Assembly (NCBI GenBank): GCA_964006375.1
Contig: OZ023262.1
Span: 88,639,654 to 88,703,653, forward strand
Origin: Tillus elongatus
Lineage: Eukaryota; Arthropoda; Insecta; Coleoptera; Cleridae
Direction of reading: 5' to 3'
DNA: 64,000 nt
This document shows, in pieces, positions 1 to 13,279 of this stretch. The stretch's first letter is position 1. Every line of letters starts with the position of its first letter. A model generated the notes under the pieces. That model worked only from the letters and a program-made list of their open reading frames with translations. It was not told the origin of the DNA and ran no database searches. Both the position numbers and the translations under genes were made by a program.

Positions 1-280
1 AATGATCTGGCACGAAATATTTTTTTCTTTTAACAGAAAAAAATAAATTTTGGTATATAGTTTCCTTTTAATATTGTAAACTTATATACAAAATTTAGGT
101 ACCATAGCTTTTCTATTTTTCGTGAAGAATAACCAAAATTTTCCTGGAAAGCCTGGTTAGCTTTCCCTGGCTAACGAACTTGTCGAAGCCACTTACAAAA
201 GGAAGGCAGATACTAAATTTTATCAAAATCGGCCATTTCTTTTTTGAGTTATCGGTGTGATACACACACACACATATATA

Positions 281-543
281 TCGGGTTGAAACGCGTCCAG
301 AATCCATGAAAACTCGACGTTTCGGATCCTGTTTTGGAGAGATTTTCAAGAGGTAAAGGAAATATGTAAGGACACTCTAGGGCCTCAAACTGCCTCCTTA
401 CAGCGGTGGACAAAGGTGGGTTGGGTTGTTGTAGCTCGATTACGGGGCATCAATCTGCCTACTCCCCAAATCTCGCCGGAGATCGTCTGCGAGGTCTCAG
501 TGTGTTCAACCCTAGGCATCGGTCTCTCTGAGACCTAGCGTTA
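281..543. other. Unrecognised insert inside a TA array
   Basis: A GC-richer block of about 260 bp sits between a short acacac/tatata stretch and the main TA array of the surrounding TAR-I copy. Other TAR-I copies go straight from the body into TA at this point, so it looks like a secondary insertion. I see no tRNA boxes, terminal repeats or clear protein match. Confidence 0.45.
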
Positions 544-710
<167 letters not shown>

Positions 711-895
711 AACATATAAAAATTGAAACTCACCCCAGATATGTGTTCTGGGGTGCCTAATTAGCGCCCATTTAAAGAAATTTTTTCAAAATTCAAAAGT
801 CGGAATTTCCTGATTAGTGAATTTTTTAAAGAAAATCACTAATAATGTAGACAGAGACAAATGGTAGAATGACAGCGCTAAAATAATAAAAGGCA

Positions 896-1450
896 GTGAC
901 ACAGACGAAACAGAAAACTCTAATATATATTCGTACCGGAAATACCTATTTTAGAAAAAGACATAATTAATAATAAAACCAACCAAATTTTCTTTAGAAA
1001 TGCAGAAAATCCGGAAATATTCTTAGTTAGAAAAGACAAAAGAAATGTCATTCGTGCTAGTTTAAATTTAAACGAACCAGATCAGATAGATTATATTATA
1101 TATTATATTAAAGAATATTGTTTACCTCAGATAAAATATTTAAAAAATAGTCATTTTTAAATGAGAGAGATTACGAATTAGTAAGCTCAGCAATCAACCA
1201 AAATTCAACAAGGTAGAATCACCTAAATTTGATATACGTTTGCTAGCATTAGAATAAATAAATAAAGAGGGGGAATTGAAAGAAAAACTAATCTCATATA
1301 ACGGGGGGACGGACGAAACATATTTGAGAATTAAAAATAAATATTACTTTCTAAATATAAAGAAATACATGGACGAATTCATCAAGAACTGCGAATTGTG
1401 TAAAACATGCAAATACAATAGAAACCCTGTCCCAAGTTTTAATTTATTCT
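896..1450 (+). pseudogene. Errantivirus (gypsy family) pol fragment, integrase N-terminal zinc-binding region
   Basis: A broken piece of an endogenous insect errantivirus polyprotein. The first part (about 900-1160) encodes the connector between RNase H and integrase, with segments such as NNKTNQIFFRNAENPEI and LNLNEPDQI. The second part (1276-1440) is the integrase zinc-binding domain, recognisable from DETYLRIKNKYYF, the paired cysteines in NCELCKTCKY, and the following NRNP. The histidine pair expected upstream of DETYLR is not intact. Frameshifts and stops separate the two parts, and the similarity ends abruptly near 1450. The second copy from 5545 is the same element. This copy is uninterrupted at the site where that copy carries a TAR insertion, so it serves as an empty-site reference. 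Confidence 0.8.
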
Positions 1451-1499
1451 GCGGAAATATTACAGTATCTGATACCGGTAGCTCGCGAGTAGCGTAAAA

Positions 1500-2330
1500 A
1501 ATTTCTGGCCCACGTTGAAGGTTAAAAATGCGTTGTGGTGAATTGGTTTCTCCAGGTGTACTTATCGGTGCTCGTCAAAACTTGAAATATTACAATGCAG
1601 TTGAGTAATTTTATTAATCACTTACTATTCTGATACATATTTAAGTAATGTGGCAGTTTACTCTTTAACTGAGGTACTGTATTCTAAGCATTAAACTGAA
1701 TCATAACGAGACTAGTCTCTATTACATATATAGATAGCAACCACTTCTAAATCATAGATGTCTGAGCATTTCTCATAACAGTAAAACCACAAGCGGTATA
1801 AACGTAAAGTGGGACGTGTAAATGGATGTGTCTGTAAAGTTTATATTATGAAATCAGTGGTTAATTTGAGGTAGAAGACAGATATGAAACTTTATAGGGA
1901 GTAAATATTGGACGTCAGAGAATTCAGAGCAAAACGGTGTGATGAATCGCCTTGGGTGCAACTGAGAATTCCTGTCAGTGCAAACTTGGGGGCCAAGATG
2001 TGATACTGAAGGGCATATTGCGAAAACTTCCCGAGAACAAACATCATAACTGTCTTTAGAGTAGACCTTTCCATCGATTTTATGTTTGTCGTGAATTATT
2101 TGAGATCGGCAAAGAAAGGTGCCAGCTAAGGTTAGTGTTTGCTTTTAGGTTTCTTTACGCAAGGTAAATCGACGGAAAAATTAATGAAACCGGCACACTT
2201 TGCGAGTGTTGCGCTTTTAGGTGGTTTAGAATATTAAAATAACTGTTATCTTTTATAAATTTAATCTTTTTAAAAGTAACCGCCCATTGACAAAAGTCTT
2301 AAAACAGCGCATAATTCATTTTATTAATAC
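1500..2330. other. No recognisable feature
   Basis: AT-rich DNA with a short minus-strand frame of 60 codons at 1892-2074 that matches nothing I recognise. No repeat family seen elsewhere in the window is evident. Confidence 0.5.
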
Positions 2331-2332
2331 TA

Positions 2333-2408
2333 GGAGGCGACTTTTGAATTTTGACAATTTTTTTTTAAATGAGCACGAACGAGATCTCCCAAAACATAAA
2401 TCCTTACT
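2333..2408 (+). repeat. TAR-I left-arm fragment
   Basis: Matches the TAR-I left arm just inside the palindrome: cgacttttgaattttga, then aaatgagc, then a block like CCCATATCC. It is truncated where the SINE begins, and there is no TA array. Confidence 0.6.
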
Positions 2409-2414
2409 ATGGTA

Positions 2415-2642
2415 GAGCCTCGGTGGTTCAGTGGTAAGAAAGTGTGCCTCTGAACCGAAGGGTACTGAGTTCGATCACAGGGTTCTCCTTCCACCTTTTC
2501 AGTACATATTGTAACATTAACATCAACCGAGGTTGTGGCATTGTATTTGAGCAAGTTGAATGTCTGCACATTCAGCCCTTCCGAAGGGGCGTAAACCCGT
2601 CGTACCCATGTCTATGCAATGTTGGTCACTTTAAAGATCCAA
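2415..2642 (+). mobile_element. SINE-A, tRNA-derived, 3'-truncated
   Basis: The head has a Pol III A box (ggttcagtggtaaga) and B box (gagttcgatcac), spaced as in tRNA-derived SINEs. The start gcctcggtggttcagtggta resembles tRNA-Gly. The body shares gttaatgt/ggttgtggcattgtat and cgaaggggcgtaaa with the copies at 4930, 23047, 29537, 33335 and 33815. It stops at aaagatcc, so the 3' half is missing. Confidence 0.8.
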
Positions 2643-2644
2643 GT

Positions 2645-2732
2645 TTAAAATATTAACTTTACTGGTATGCCGTATAATTGTAGTGTACAATTCTTATGAA
2701 AATTCGCTACTATAACGCAATTGCTGGGTCCC
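2645..2732 (-). repeat. T590-type terminus with hairpin
   Basis: Read on the minus strand this is the family terminus: the hairpin region acgcaattgctgggt (one arm mutated), then tatagtagcgaattttcataag, gaattgtacact and the family body. The same 90 bp recurs at 27280-27372, also at a terminus. Confidence 0.65.
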
Positions 2733-2963
2733 GAAATGTTTATAAGATCGATCTCGTTCTTTGTCATTCCATTAGGGCTGACCTACATCCATTGAAGATT
2801 TGACTTTTTGTTGAAAAGCTACACATAATCTATAAATTTTGTACTGCCATGAAATTTACGAGCATTTGTCCTCTATCGCTTCCTTCTTCTGATCCACAAT
2901 TCCCTAATTGTGACTCACTTTTATCTAATTTTAAACCAACCTTTGTGTTGAAATCTTCGTTTA

Positions 2964-3077
2964 TAATGTTGTAGTGGCATCTTGTATCGCTTTATCAATG
3001 TCTTTGTAGAAGGTCTCAATTTCGGCGTCATCATGGTCGGTTGTTGGTGCGTAGACTTGTATTATTTTCATTTGTAG
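2964..3077 (-). pseudogene. RTE-clade LINE endonuclease fragment
   Basis: About 37 codons on the minus strand read MKIIQVYAPTTDHDDAEIE and FYKDIDKAIQD. These resemble the middle of the apurinic-type endonuclease of RTE LINEs (often annotated as craniofacial development protein 2-like), where KIIQVYAPT is followed by an acidic helix and FY.D...A. The fragment ends in a stop at 2961. Upstream codons in the same frame are hydrophobic and unrelated. No reverse transcriptase is attached, so it is an isolated relic. Confidence 0.65.
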
Positions 3078-3079
3078 AT

Positions 3080-3467
3080 AACAATAGCAATATCGCATAT
3101 TTCTAACATCCTGTATACACATATTGACAACACAACTTTTCACAAAAATCACATAACAAAATAGTAAATACATATCTAAAAGATAATATAACCTTCTAAT
3201 TTAAAGATTAATAGAGTTACTAGATCATATATCCACTACCTTTAACTACCCTTGTATTTGCGAGAGGCGTCAATCCCTTTTCCATATGACATTTTCACCA
3301 TAAACATTTACGTTAAATTATACTTGCAGATGATGCCATTATATGAGCTGATCGCTGAAATTAATGCAGTGTGCGCATTGTTAACCACACAGGTGAAATA
3401 TAATGGTTATATTTAAATTTAGCATGTATACTTAGTTGCAATTTTACATCAAATATACAGACGTAAA
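3080..3467. other. No recognisable feature
   Basis: AT-rich DNA between an RTE fragment and a T590 fragment. I see no motif or repeat relationship. Confidence 0.45.
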
Positions 3468-3680
3468 ATTTAAATAGACCTTGGAGATCGGTTCTAGAGT
3501 CGCAGTTAGCGATTATTTGACAAAATTTATGTTTCATATGGAGCTAAAAAATTAAAATTTGGTCTTAGATATAAAATGTAAGTATTGCAAGTGTCTTTAA
3601 AAAAATGGTGTTACAAGAGTTTTTCAGAAAAAAAAATTATTTGCAAAGGGAATGTACCTGTCAAATTATAAATGTGACTC
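3468..3680 (+). repeat. T590 internal fragment
   Basis: Shares with the complete copy at 21413-22003 the ordered blocks ccttggagatcggtt, ttagcgattatttga, tatggagctaaaaaatt, ggtcttagatata and caaagggaatgtacctgt. Neither terminus is present. Confidence 0.7.
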
Positions 3681-3683
3681 CCG

Positions 3684-4019
3684 TGACAGCATACTACCTG
3701 GTCCTGCACCGAGATGGCGTCCCTGTCGTATCTCTCACAACATTTAAATAGCATAGCAGTACAGATAACGTCATCTGTCCAAGGCTGACAATTTACACAA
3801 ATCTTAGTTGATTGTACATTATACACAGCTCTATCAACAAAATTTTGTGTAAACTAGAGCTATAGTGACAGCATACCTCCTGATCCTGCACCGAGATGGC
3901 GTCCCTGTCGTATCTCTCATAACGTTCTCCAGGCTGACATCTTGCGACAACTTCCATTGTTTAGATTTTTATCTACGATTTATTTGAATAGAATAGCAGT
4001 ACAGATAACGTCATCTGCC
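3684..4019. repeat. Imperfect direct duplication
   Basis: A block beginning gacagcata, with ctgcaccgagatggcgtccc in the middle and cagtacagataacgtcatct at the end, occurs twice (3684-3780 and 3867-4019). The second copy has about 55 extra bases internally. Not related to other repeats in the window. Confidence 0.8.
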
Positions 4020-4219
4020 TTCTTCCAACATTGTAGTTATTGCATTATAGAATCTGAAGTGACGTCGAGGATTATATTATTATTAATTTCGAATAACTTT
4101 ATTTTCGTTTGATCAAACTACTTGAAAATTAGAACACGACCACGCCTGTCTATGTTCTTTTAGATTATAAATATTCGTTTCAATCACATAGACAATTTGA
4201 GACATATTGCGTTTTAAAA

Positions 4220-4356
4220 AATATTTTTAAATTTTTACTAAGAAAAATAGGCCGTTAAGTGTGATGAACGAACTAATCCAATCCATTAGCAAAATGAGAG
4301 TAATTCCCAAATTTGGTCCAAATCAGTGAAGTATTTTTTGAGTTATCGGTTGGATG

Positions 4357-4452
<96 letters not shown>

Positions 4453-4570
4453 TTTTAACTGACAATGGAAATGGATTCCAGAGGCCTTAATTCACGCTCA
4501 TTTGAAGAAATTTTCCGCAAGTCTCACCATTGATACGTCTCTATTGGTGAATTTTGTTAATGCAAATTCA
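4220..4570 (-). repeat. TAR element, minus, with TA array
   Basis: The body end at 4325-4350 (ttttttgagttatcgg) leads into a TA array at 4362-4448. The left arm in reverse (ttcacgctcatttgaagaaatttt) and a decayed palindrome (tattggtgaattttg...aaattcacta) end near 4570. Confidence 0.75.
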
Positions 4571-4920
4571 CTAAAAAATCTGTGGCAAACGTGTTAGATA
4601 GTAAATATAAATCATACTTTTATTCTGAAAATCTCGAGTTTAAGCTTGCTTATTTAAAGGTTACTCCATTTTCTTTTGAGCAGTAAGCGACGCGATGAAC
4701 AATATTATTGATATTGCGATGCAATTTAGATGTGGCAAATTTTAAAATGCTTTGGAAGTGCGCATGTTTTTAACCGTTAAATAACATGTACTTCGGTGAA
4801 TACACAATCTGTGTAGCATTTGATTGTCAGAACCCGTGTATTTGAACCTGTATAAAACTGTGTCCCTGGGGAATGGCAAGTATGCTGTAGGCGTAATATT
4901 TTTGTGCCTAAAGGGATACC
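4571..4920. other. No recognisable feature
   Basis: AT-rich interval up to the left target duplication of the next SINE. Nothing recognised. Confidence 0.4.
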
Positions 4921-4929
4921 AAAAGGGAT

Positions 4930-5289
4930 GTGTCTCTATGTGTGTGTGTTTTGTTTCATTAGCGTTAGTCTATTTCCGCGACAACGGCTGATCACCTACG
5001 CCAGGGAACAGTTTCACCTTACTATCCTGGAAATTTTGTCGAACCCCTGTCTTTCTGTAAGGAAGGTAGGGATCTTTAACGTGCCCAACATCGCATTGAC
5101 CCGCGACCGACGGCTTTACGCCCCCTCCAAAGGGCCAAACCTACAGATATTCAACTTTCTCAAATACAGTGCCACAACTTCGGTTGGTGTTAATGTTACA
5201 GTATGTACGGAAAAAGTGAAAGGAGAGCCCTGGTATCGAACCCAGTACCCTTCGGTTCAGAGGCACACGTTCCAACCACAGAACCACTG
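4930..5289 (-). mobile_element. SINE-A, full length, minus, with 9-bp target-site duplication
   Basis: A tRNA-derived SINE of about 360 bp. On the minus strand the A box (ggttctgtggttggaa) and B box (gggttcgataccagg) lie at the right end. The tail at the left is (CA)n, seen as tgtgtgtgt on plus. AAAAGGGAT flanks it at 4921-4929 and 5290-5298, an exact target-site duplication. A long plus-strand reading frame crossing the element is incidental. Confidence 0.9.
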
Positions 5290-5544
5290 AAAAGGGATAG
5301 ATTAGTTACTATACAGTATTACAATATAGGTGGAAAATGTCGATAAGTAACATTACGACATTAAAATATTCAAACGGTTCTCCACTCAAAAGTTTCGCAG
5401 TACTTCCTTTCTATTCTGTTCTTACAAAAAGAGTGTAAAAAATATTTCAATATACTGACTGAATAATTGTCTACGATAGTGGTTTCCAAACTTTTTCGAG
5501 CCGCGAGTTACCTGGCTCGGGAACATAAGCCTATTATTAAGGCA

Positions 5545-6010
5545 TAATGATACATACGAAACTGAAAACTCTAATGTAGGTTCGTACTTCGCACCGGGAA
5601 TACCTATTTTCGAAGAAGATATAATAAATAATAAAACCAACCAAATTTTGTTTAGAAACGCAGAAAATCCGGAAATCTTCTCAGTTAGAAAGCAATGTCT
5701 GGGCGCAGTAAGTGTGTTATGGTAGTGAATTTTCATAGAAATGACCTGGCACCAAATATTTTTTAATACTTTTTTTTTTCTTGTAACATATAAATATAAA
5801 TTTTGGTGTATATTTTCCTTTTCCTATCCTTTACTTACTAACCAAATTTGGTTACCATAGCTATTTTTTGAGATATTTTTTTCCTAAAAGAAACCCAAAA
5901 TTTTCCCGAAAAACCTAGTTAGATTTTCCTGGCTAGCGAATTTATCCAGGCCAATTACAAAAGCAAGGTACATGCCAAATTTTATCAAACTCGGACCATT
6001 ATTTTTTGAG

Positions 6011-6071
<61 letters not shown>

Positions 6072-7200
6072 TTGAAACTGTCCCCGGATATGAGTTACAG
6101 GTGTCCTAGTTTATGCTCATTTTAAAAAATTCAAAAGTCGGGATCTCCTCAGTAGTGATTTGAAACTTCACCAAGAGACAAAAGAAATGTCATTTATGCT
6201 ATCTTAAATTTAAATGAACCAGATCAGATAGAGAATTTTATTAAAGAATATTGTTTATCTCAGAAAAAATATTACTGTATATTTATAAATAGAGATATTA
6301 CGAATTGGTAAGCTCAACAATCAACCAAACATTCAACAATATAGGATCACATAAATGTTATGGATGTATGTAAGCCTTAGAAGAAACAAATAAAGAAGAG
6401 AAGTTAAAACAAAAATTGATCTTTTATCACGAACGATAAACAATCAATGACGGACGGACGAAATACAGTTAAGACTTAAAAATAAATATTACTTTTCAGA
6501 TCTAAAGGAATACATCGACAAATTCATCAAGAATGCGAATTGTGTAAAACAAGCAAATGCAGTAGAAACCCGGTTCAAATTTGATTGGAAGCTACACCAA
6601 CGCCATCTAGACATTTAGAAGTCTTGCACGCGGACACGTTTCAAATTGAAACATCAAATTTTTTGATAATATTGAACGCCTTAGGTAAATTCGGTCAAAC
6701 ATTTCCAATTAAAAAAAAATGTCACAGAAATGGCTTAAAATTTAATCGACTACTTCTCAAGAACCGAATTCTCAAATATAACAGTTAAAGAGTAATTAAA
6801 AGCGTACAATACCGCAAAATCCTATGTCAAAAGGTCCAGTCGAAAGATTCCACAGTACCATAGTAGAACACTATAGATTATTTAAGACTAAATTCAAAAT
6901 ATGAAACCTTACTATAATGCCTTATTGTATTTTTGCGTATGGCTCCCCTATACTCACTCACAAACATTAAAACCACCCTTTTAATTGATATTTGGCTATA
7001 CTCCGGAATTATTTAATTACGATCCTGAGGTAAGTTTCACTGAGGAATATAACAGTTAACATAAAGAACTAATGAAAATTATTTACGGAGTTGTACAAGA
7101 CACAATTGAAAATTCTAGATACAAGATGCTAAAACGTACAAATAAGGACCTTTTAAAGAAATCAACATAGTATACAAAAAGATTTCTCCTGGGTTTTACA
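5545..7200 (+). pseudogene. Errantivirus (gypsy family) pol remnant: connector and integrase
   Basis: The same family as 896-1450 but extending further. In order: connector (5545-5690, then 6177-6300 after a TAR insertion), a frame-broken integrase zinc-binding region (6410-6580, with TKYS and cysteines scattered by shifts), the start of the catalytic core at 6585-6720 (HADTFQIETSNFL, then FGQTFPI), and its end at 6815-6900 with GPVERFHSTI and EHYRL, which carries the catalytic glutamate. The core stretch with the second aspartate is missing, so there is an internal deletion near 6790. About 6900-7190 encodes the integrase C-terminal region. Several stops and shifts make it non-functional. 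The env remnant follows directly, the normal order for errantiviruses. Confidence 0.85.
5692..6175 (-). repeat. TAR-I element inserted in errantivirus pol, boundaries set by an empty site
   Basis: Copy 1 of the errantivirus reads gttagaaaagacaaaag without a break (about 1025-1045), whereas here gttagaaag (to 5692) and agacaaaag (from 6176) are separated by about 480 bp. The insert starts with ctgggcgcagtaagtg, the hairpin terminus, and contains the minus TAR-I body, a TA array at 6013-6068, the reverse left arm and a decayed palindrome (tcagtagtgatttgaaacttcacc). This places the hairpin and the palindrome at the two element ends. Confidence 0.8.
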
Positions 7201-7339
7201 AAAAAGCATAGAAACCCATTTCCACGATCGTACTCAAATCATTTATATTTTAGAACACAACAAAGCAATTATCTTAAACCACGGAACTGACGAACAATCA
7301 ATCACACATTTACGAAACCTACGTATTTCAGGTTCTTCC

Positions 7340-8600
7340 TCTTCACGGAAACAAAATCCCAGTTAAAAAGCTTGACAGACTATCTGGGCTCACTATCCAG
7401 AAAACTAAGACTTGCATATTCAGAAAACGACAAATGGAGAGTAATTTATATACATGACCTTACAAAGTTACGAATCACACGATTAAAACATATTTCCAAA
7501 ACACTATATAAGTCATGTATCACGACTACAGACTGAAATATCAAAATTTCATACTGACAATAAATTTTAAAATACCTAATATAGACAATATATTTTATAG
7601 GGTATTTCACAATATTAATATTATGTATAACTATAAGAATAATAGTAATAACATTAATGGTAGGAAAAATAGAGGTATCGTAAACGGATTAGGATCAATA
7701 TTTAAGTCTATTACAGGCAATTTAGATGCAGGAGACGTATAACGAATTTATTGAGCACTCGATATCCTAAATAAGGATCAGAACGAAATGCACCAGTCGT
7801 TAAGCGCTGAAACGTCACTAATGATATAGGCTATATCAGAATTTAACAGGAACATAGAAAAACTGGATTATAATCAGGAAGTAATAGTAAATATAAAAAA
7901 TGATTTACAATATACAATTTACAGCTTAAAAAGCAAACAATTATCAAATTTTCATAGAGTAGAACATTTAGTACTTTTAACAGAAATAAGCTACCGAATA
8001 AGTAACATACAGGAAAAAGTATTAACAAGAGAAAATGCCATTATCTTCTGAATATTAAATACTTATCATACATCAATACTAAAGCCAAAATTCATGATAA
8101 ATGAATTAAATAATATCCAAAACCACATCACTAAATCACGCCTCGTTACCAGAGATGATATCACACTTTATGAGAAAATATTTAAAATTAAAACAGTCCA
8201 AATTAATTACAAAATTAATTAATTCAAATAAATGTACCTTTATTTGACAAATCAGCTTATACATATTACCAACTATATGCATTGCCTGTTCCTAAAAGTC
8301 CTGACGTATTTACAATGACTATACCCAGAACCAAGTACCTTATCCTAAATATCAAACAATATGCATATAGAAACAACCAACGCAGAAATTTAAAAGACCA
8401 GCTATACTTTTTTGAAGACGGCAGTCCAACATAAGTCAATGAAAACAACACTTGTCAAATCAAACTCATCAAATTTCAAAAACCAAAATTGTAGCCAAGA
8501 TTTTTTCAAAATTAATAAAAGAACCATTTCAAGATATGGGAATACCCAGTATATAATTGTAGCACCTGAAGAAACCAAACACAGATCTCCTCATTAGAGA
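7340..8600 (+). pseudogene. Errantivirus envelope (baculovirus F-like) gene remnant
   Basis: Envelope glycoproteins of errantiviruses are class I fusogens related to the baculovirus F protein. The strongest evidence is the frame 7515-7742, which carries a basic RKNR run, the site family members cleave by furin, followed at once by the fusion-peptide block NGLGSIFKSITGN. Flanking frames add surface-subunit-like sequence upstream (about 7360-7480, SLTDYLGSLSRKLRLAY) and long heptad-like and downstream ectodomain-like segments (7800-8430), all split by stops and frame changes. The order pol then env and the shared plus strand support one degraded provirus. No LTR could be identified. It cannot encode a working protein. 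Confidence 0.8.
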
Positions 8601-8639
8601 AATTGTCGTGAAAAAAAAGAAAAGTTCGCTAATGCTCAT

Positions 8640-9040
8640 ATTTTAAAGTCACAAGCTGTCAGAAATAAGAACGTTATTTAAGTGTGTCAGTTTTAAATTT
8701 CACCAACTACTTACTTATATAAGTTATTATGAAAATGTAAACATAGATAGTTGATAATCTTCTCAAATTAATAATTATTTATTACATTTTTTATATGAAA
8801 GGATATTTGAATATTTAAACATTTTTCGTCGAAAATTCGCTAAATAATCCCATATCGACTATTATAATAATTATTATTAATAATAAACTGACAGAAAAGT
8901 CAAATTGGTCCCTACATGAACAAGCGAATGCATCTGGTATGCGATTATAAAAATGTAAATATTTTTAAAACTATAGAGTCTTTAGGTATAGGAAGTCTTG
9001 TACAAAAGTAAAAGCAGTTGCTCTTCACTTCTGACACATA
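8640..9040. other. No recognisable feature
   Basis: AT-rich DNA with a short AAT/ATT-rich patch near 8860-8890. Nothing else recognised. Confidence 0.45.
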
Positions 9041-9345
9041 AAATATATGCCGTTCCAGTTGAAAAAATTGAGCCATTATCTGAGAGCGCCTGTACATACC
9101 ATCTCGATTTTTTCGACGAGTTATATAAACGAAAACCTTTCTGAATGCATCATTTCCATGGAACTTTCATATCTATTGGTGAAAACGCCGTATCACGTTT
9201 TTTATATAAGTCAAGAAAGGTTGCCAAACAATTAAAATAGCTCAAAAACGATGATGGGCATTAAATTTTTGTGTGTACAAGAATGCAGTATAATTCGATG
9301 AAAATAGCAAAATTTAATAATATAAGGGGTGTTCTATTAAAAAGA
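9041..9345 (+). repeat. R300 dispersed repeat
   Basis: A repeat of about 300 bp with three copies in the window (9041, 21195, 59010), all plus. Shared blocks are acgccgtatcac/acgccgcatcac, then aaaagttgc/aaggttgcc, then a block with tcgaaaacgg or caaaaacgatga, then a tataattcg-like block, and an end ataaggggtgtt. It has no coding potential. Confidence 0.65.
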
Positions 9346-9370
9346 AAATAAAACTTGTATCATGACCTGG

Positions 9371-9371
<1 letters not shown>

Positions 9372-9457
<86 letters not shown>
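9372..9457. repeat. (TA)n microsatellite
   Basis: A TA array of about 86 bp immediately left of the LTR-like element. Confidence 0.95.
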
Positions 9458-11595
<2,138 letters not shown>

Positions 11596-11699
11596 AACTA
11601 CAGGCTAATAAGCTACAAACTCACAATAGTACAATAGGTGTTGTTATCCACACAATATTTTTTCGTTTTGTCCGTTTTTCTGATCACCGGTGACACCCA

Positions 11700-11822
11700 T
11701 TGTTTTTTCCTTAAATGCCTTTAACTTTTTAGTGGATTTTTATTTAAAAAAAAGAGTATTAGGTTATACAAATTTCAACTATTTAATGAAAATTGGCTGC
11801 CATAACGCACTTTCTGCGTCCC
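11700..11822 (+). repeat. Repeat fragment ending in the hairpin terminus
   Basis: Ends aatgaaaattggctgcc then acgcactttctgcgtccc, the reverse of the GGACGCAG-type terminus. The preceding body (ttaaatgcctttaac) resembles TAR-I. The left boundary is uncertain. Confidence 0.5.
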
Positions 11823-12712
11823 CTAATTTTTTTCTTTGAACTTTGAGCTAAATTTTGGTACTTATTTTAAATTTTGTTTCAAAATTAAAAACTCGCGATC
11901 TCATGAGTGAATTTTGTTTTTTTAATTTACCACAAGCTAATCACCTTACGTTTGCTTGGACCCCCTTTGAACCACAGCAAATATGAGATTTTATAAATGC
12001 ACTTATTTTTATTATCTCTTTAAAGGTTTCTGGCATTAGGATGTAAACTTAGCGAATAACCTCAAGCATTTCTTAGTACACGAATATACCAAAAATGGAA
12101 AAGCTCTTACTTTAAGAAACTACAGGGAGTAGAACTCGATTCGCAAAGTTCCCTTCGAATAAAAGCCAGCACTATTAGAACTTTCGTAATGTTTGTATCC
12201 GTTGAGACAGGAGAGTCCTACTATATTAAAACTTAACCAATATTAATCGAAGTTAGAGTCTGTATATAAAGAGAACTCATCAAAAGTTATATATCGACTT
12301 CGGCAGTGAGACAATCAGGTTGTGTGTTTATCTGGCTGGCTTCTTAAGCAATGGAGCTGGGTCTTCTATTCTTGTCAATATTTAGTTTTGACGTATGTTC
12401 TTATATTTCATGGAACCACAGTCTGGAGTATATTGATATAAAACTGATGGGAATGGATTTATTTATTCAATTTTATTTATTGTTTGTTTTAAAATTATAC
12501 AGAAATCTTACATGAAATCACACGCTCGTTTATGTAAAAATAACATGATTTTGATTAATCGAAGAAGACTGAACGCATGTTATGATAACGAACTCTCATA
12601 AAAATCTTGCAAATATGGAAATATGGTAGATGTCTTTGTTTTAACACTGGAATGTTCGCGTACCCAAAAGTAACACGGAAGTTCACGCGGAGTAGTATAC
12701 TATCCCAGGAGC
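11823..12712. other. No recognisable feature
   Basis: AT-rich DNA, with one possible decayed TAR palindrome near 11890-11930 (cgcgatctcatgagtgaatt). No genes or other repeats recognised. Confidence 0.45.
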
Positions 12713-12792
<80 letters not shown>

Positions 12793-12971
12793 TTTACAAT
12801 CAATCACTTTGCAAAGTACAACAATATGATTTAATCAAACAATATAACCCATGATAAATAGAAAATATCGCTCCCACAGAGGTACCATCACCTGTACGTG
12901 GGATCTCAACACATTTTCCACCAACATCTTTACTGTTTAATTAACCCGCTTCTCAGCCGTGAATAAAAGCC

Positions 12972-13059
<88 letters not shown>
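12713..13059. repeat. Two (TA)n arrays separated by 184 bp
   Basis: Arrays at 12713-12788 and 12973-13059 flank a 184-bp segment with no recognised content. The segment could be an insertion that split one array. The reading frames here are (YI)n artefacts. Confidence 0.85.
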
Positions 13060-13067
<8 letters not shown>

Positions 13068-13279
13068 ATAGTGTGAAACACACTTATGGAATAAAATTCA
13101 TTATTCAGCAAAAAATAATTTTAATGGAAAACGCTGAGACACGTGTTTAATTTGTCGAAACATTATCTTATAATCATAGTTAAAAATAATTAAACTCCAA
13201 ACATTTTACTCCCACCACTTAATCAAATTTTTTTAAATAGCAACCCTACATTTTTTCATCACAATTGGATGGATTACAT

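Noticed and set aside
4904..5290. 128-codon plus-strand frame and similar frames at 23050-23412 and 29578-29904
   Set aside because: They are the reverse strand of SINE-A copies. Near-identical peptides recur only because the SINE recurs.
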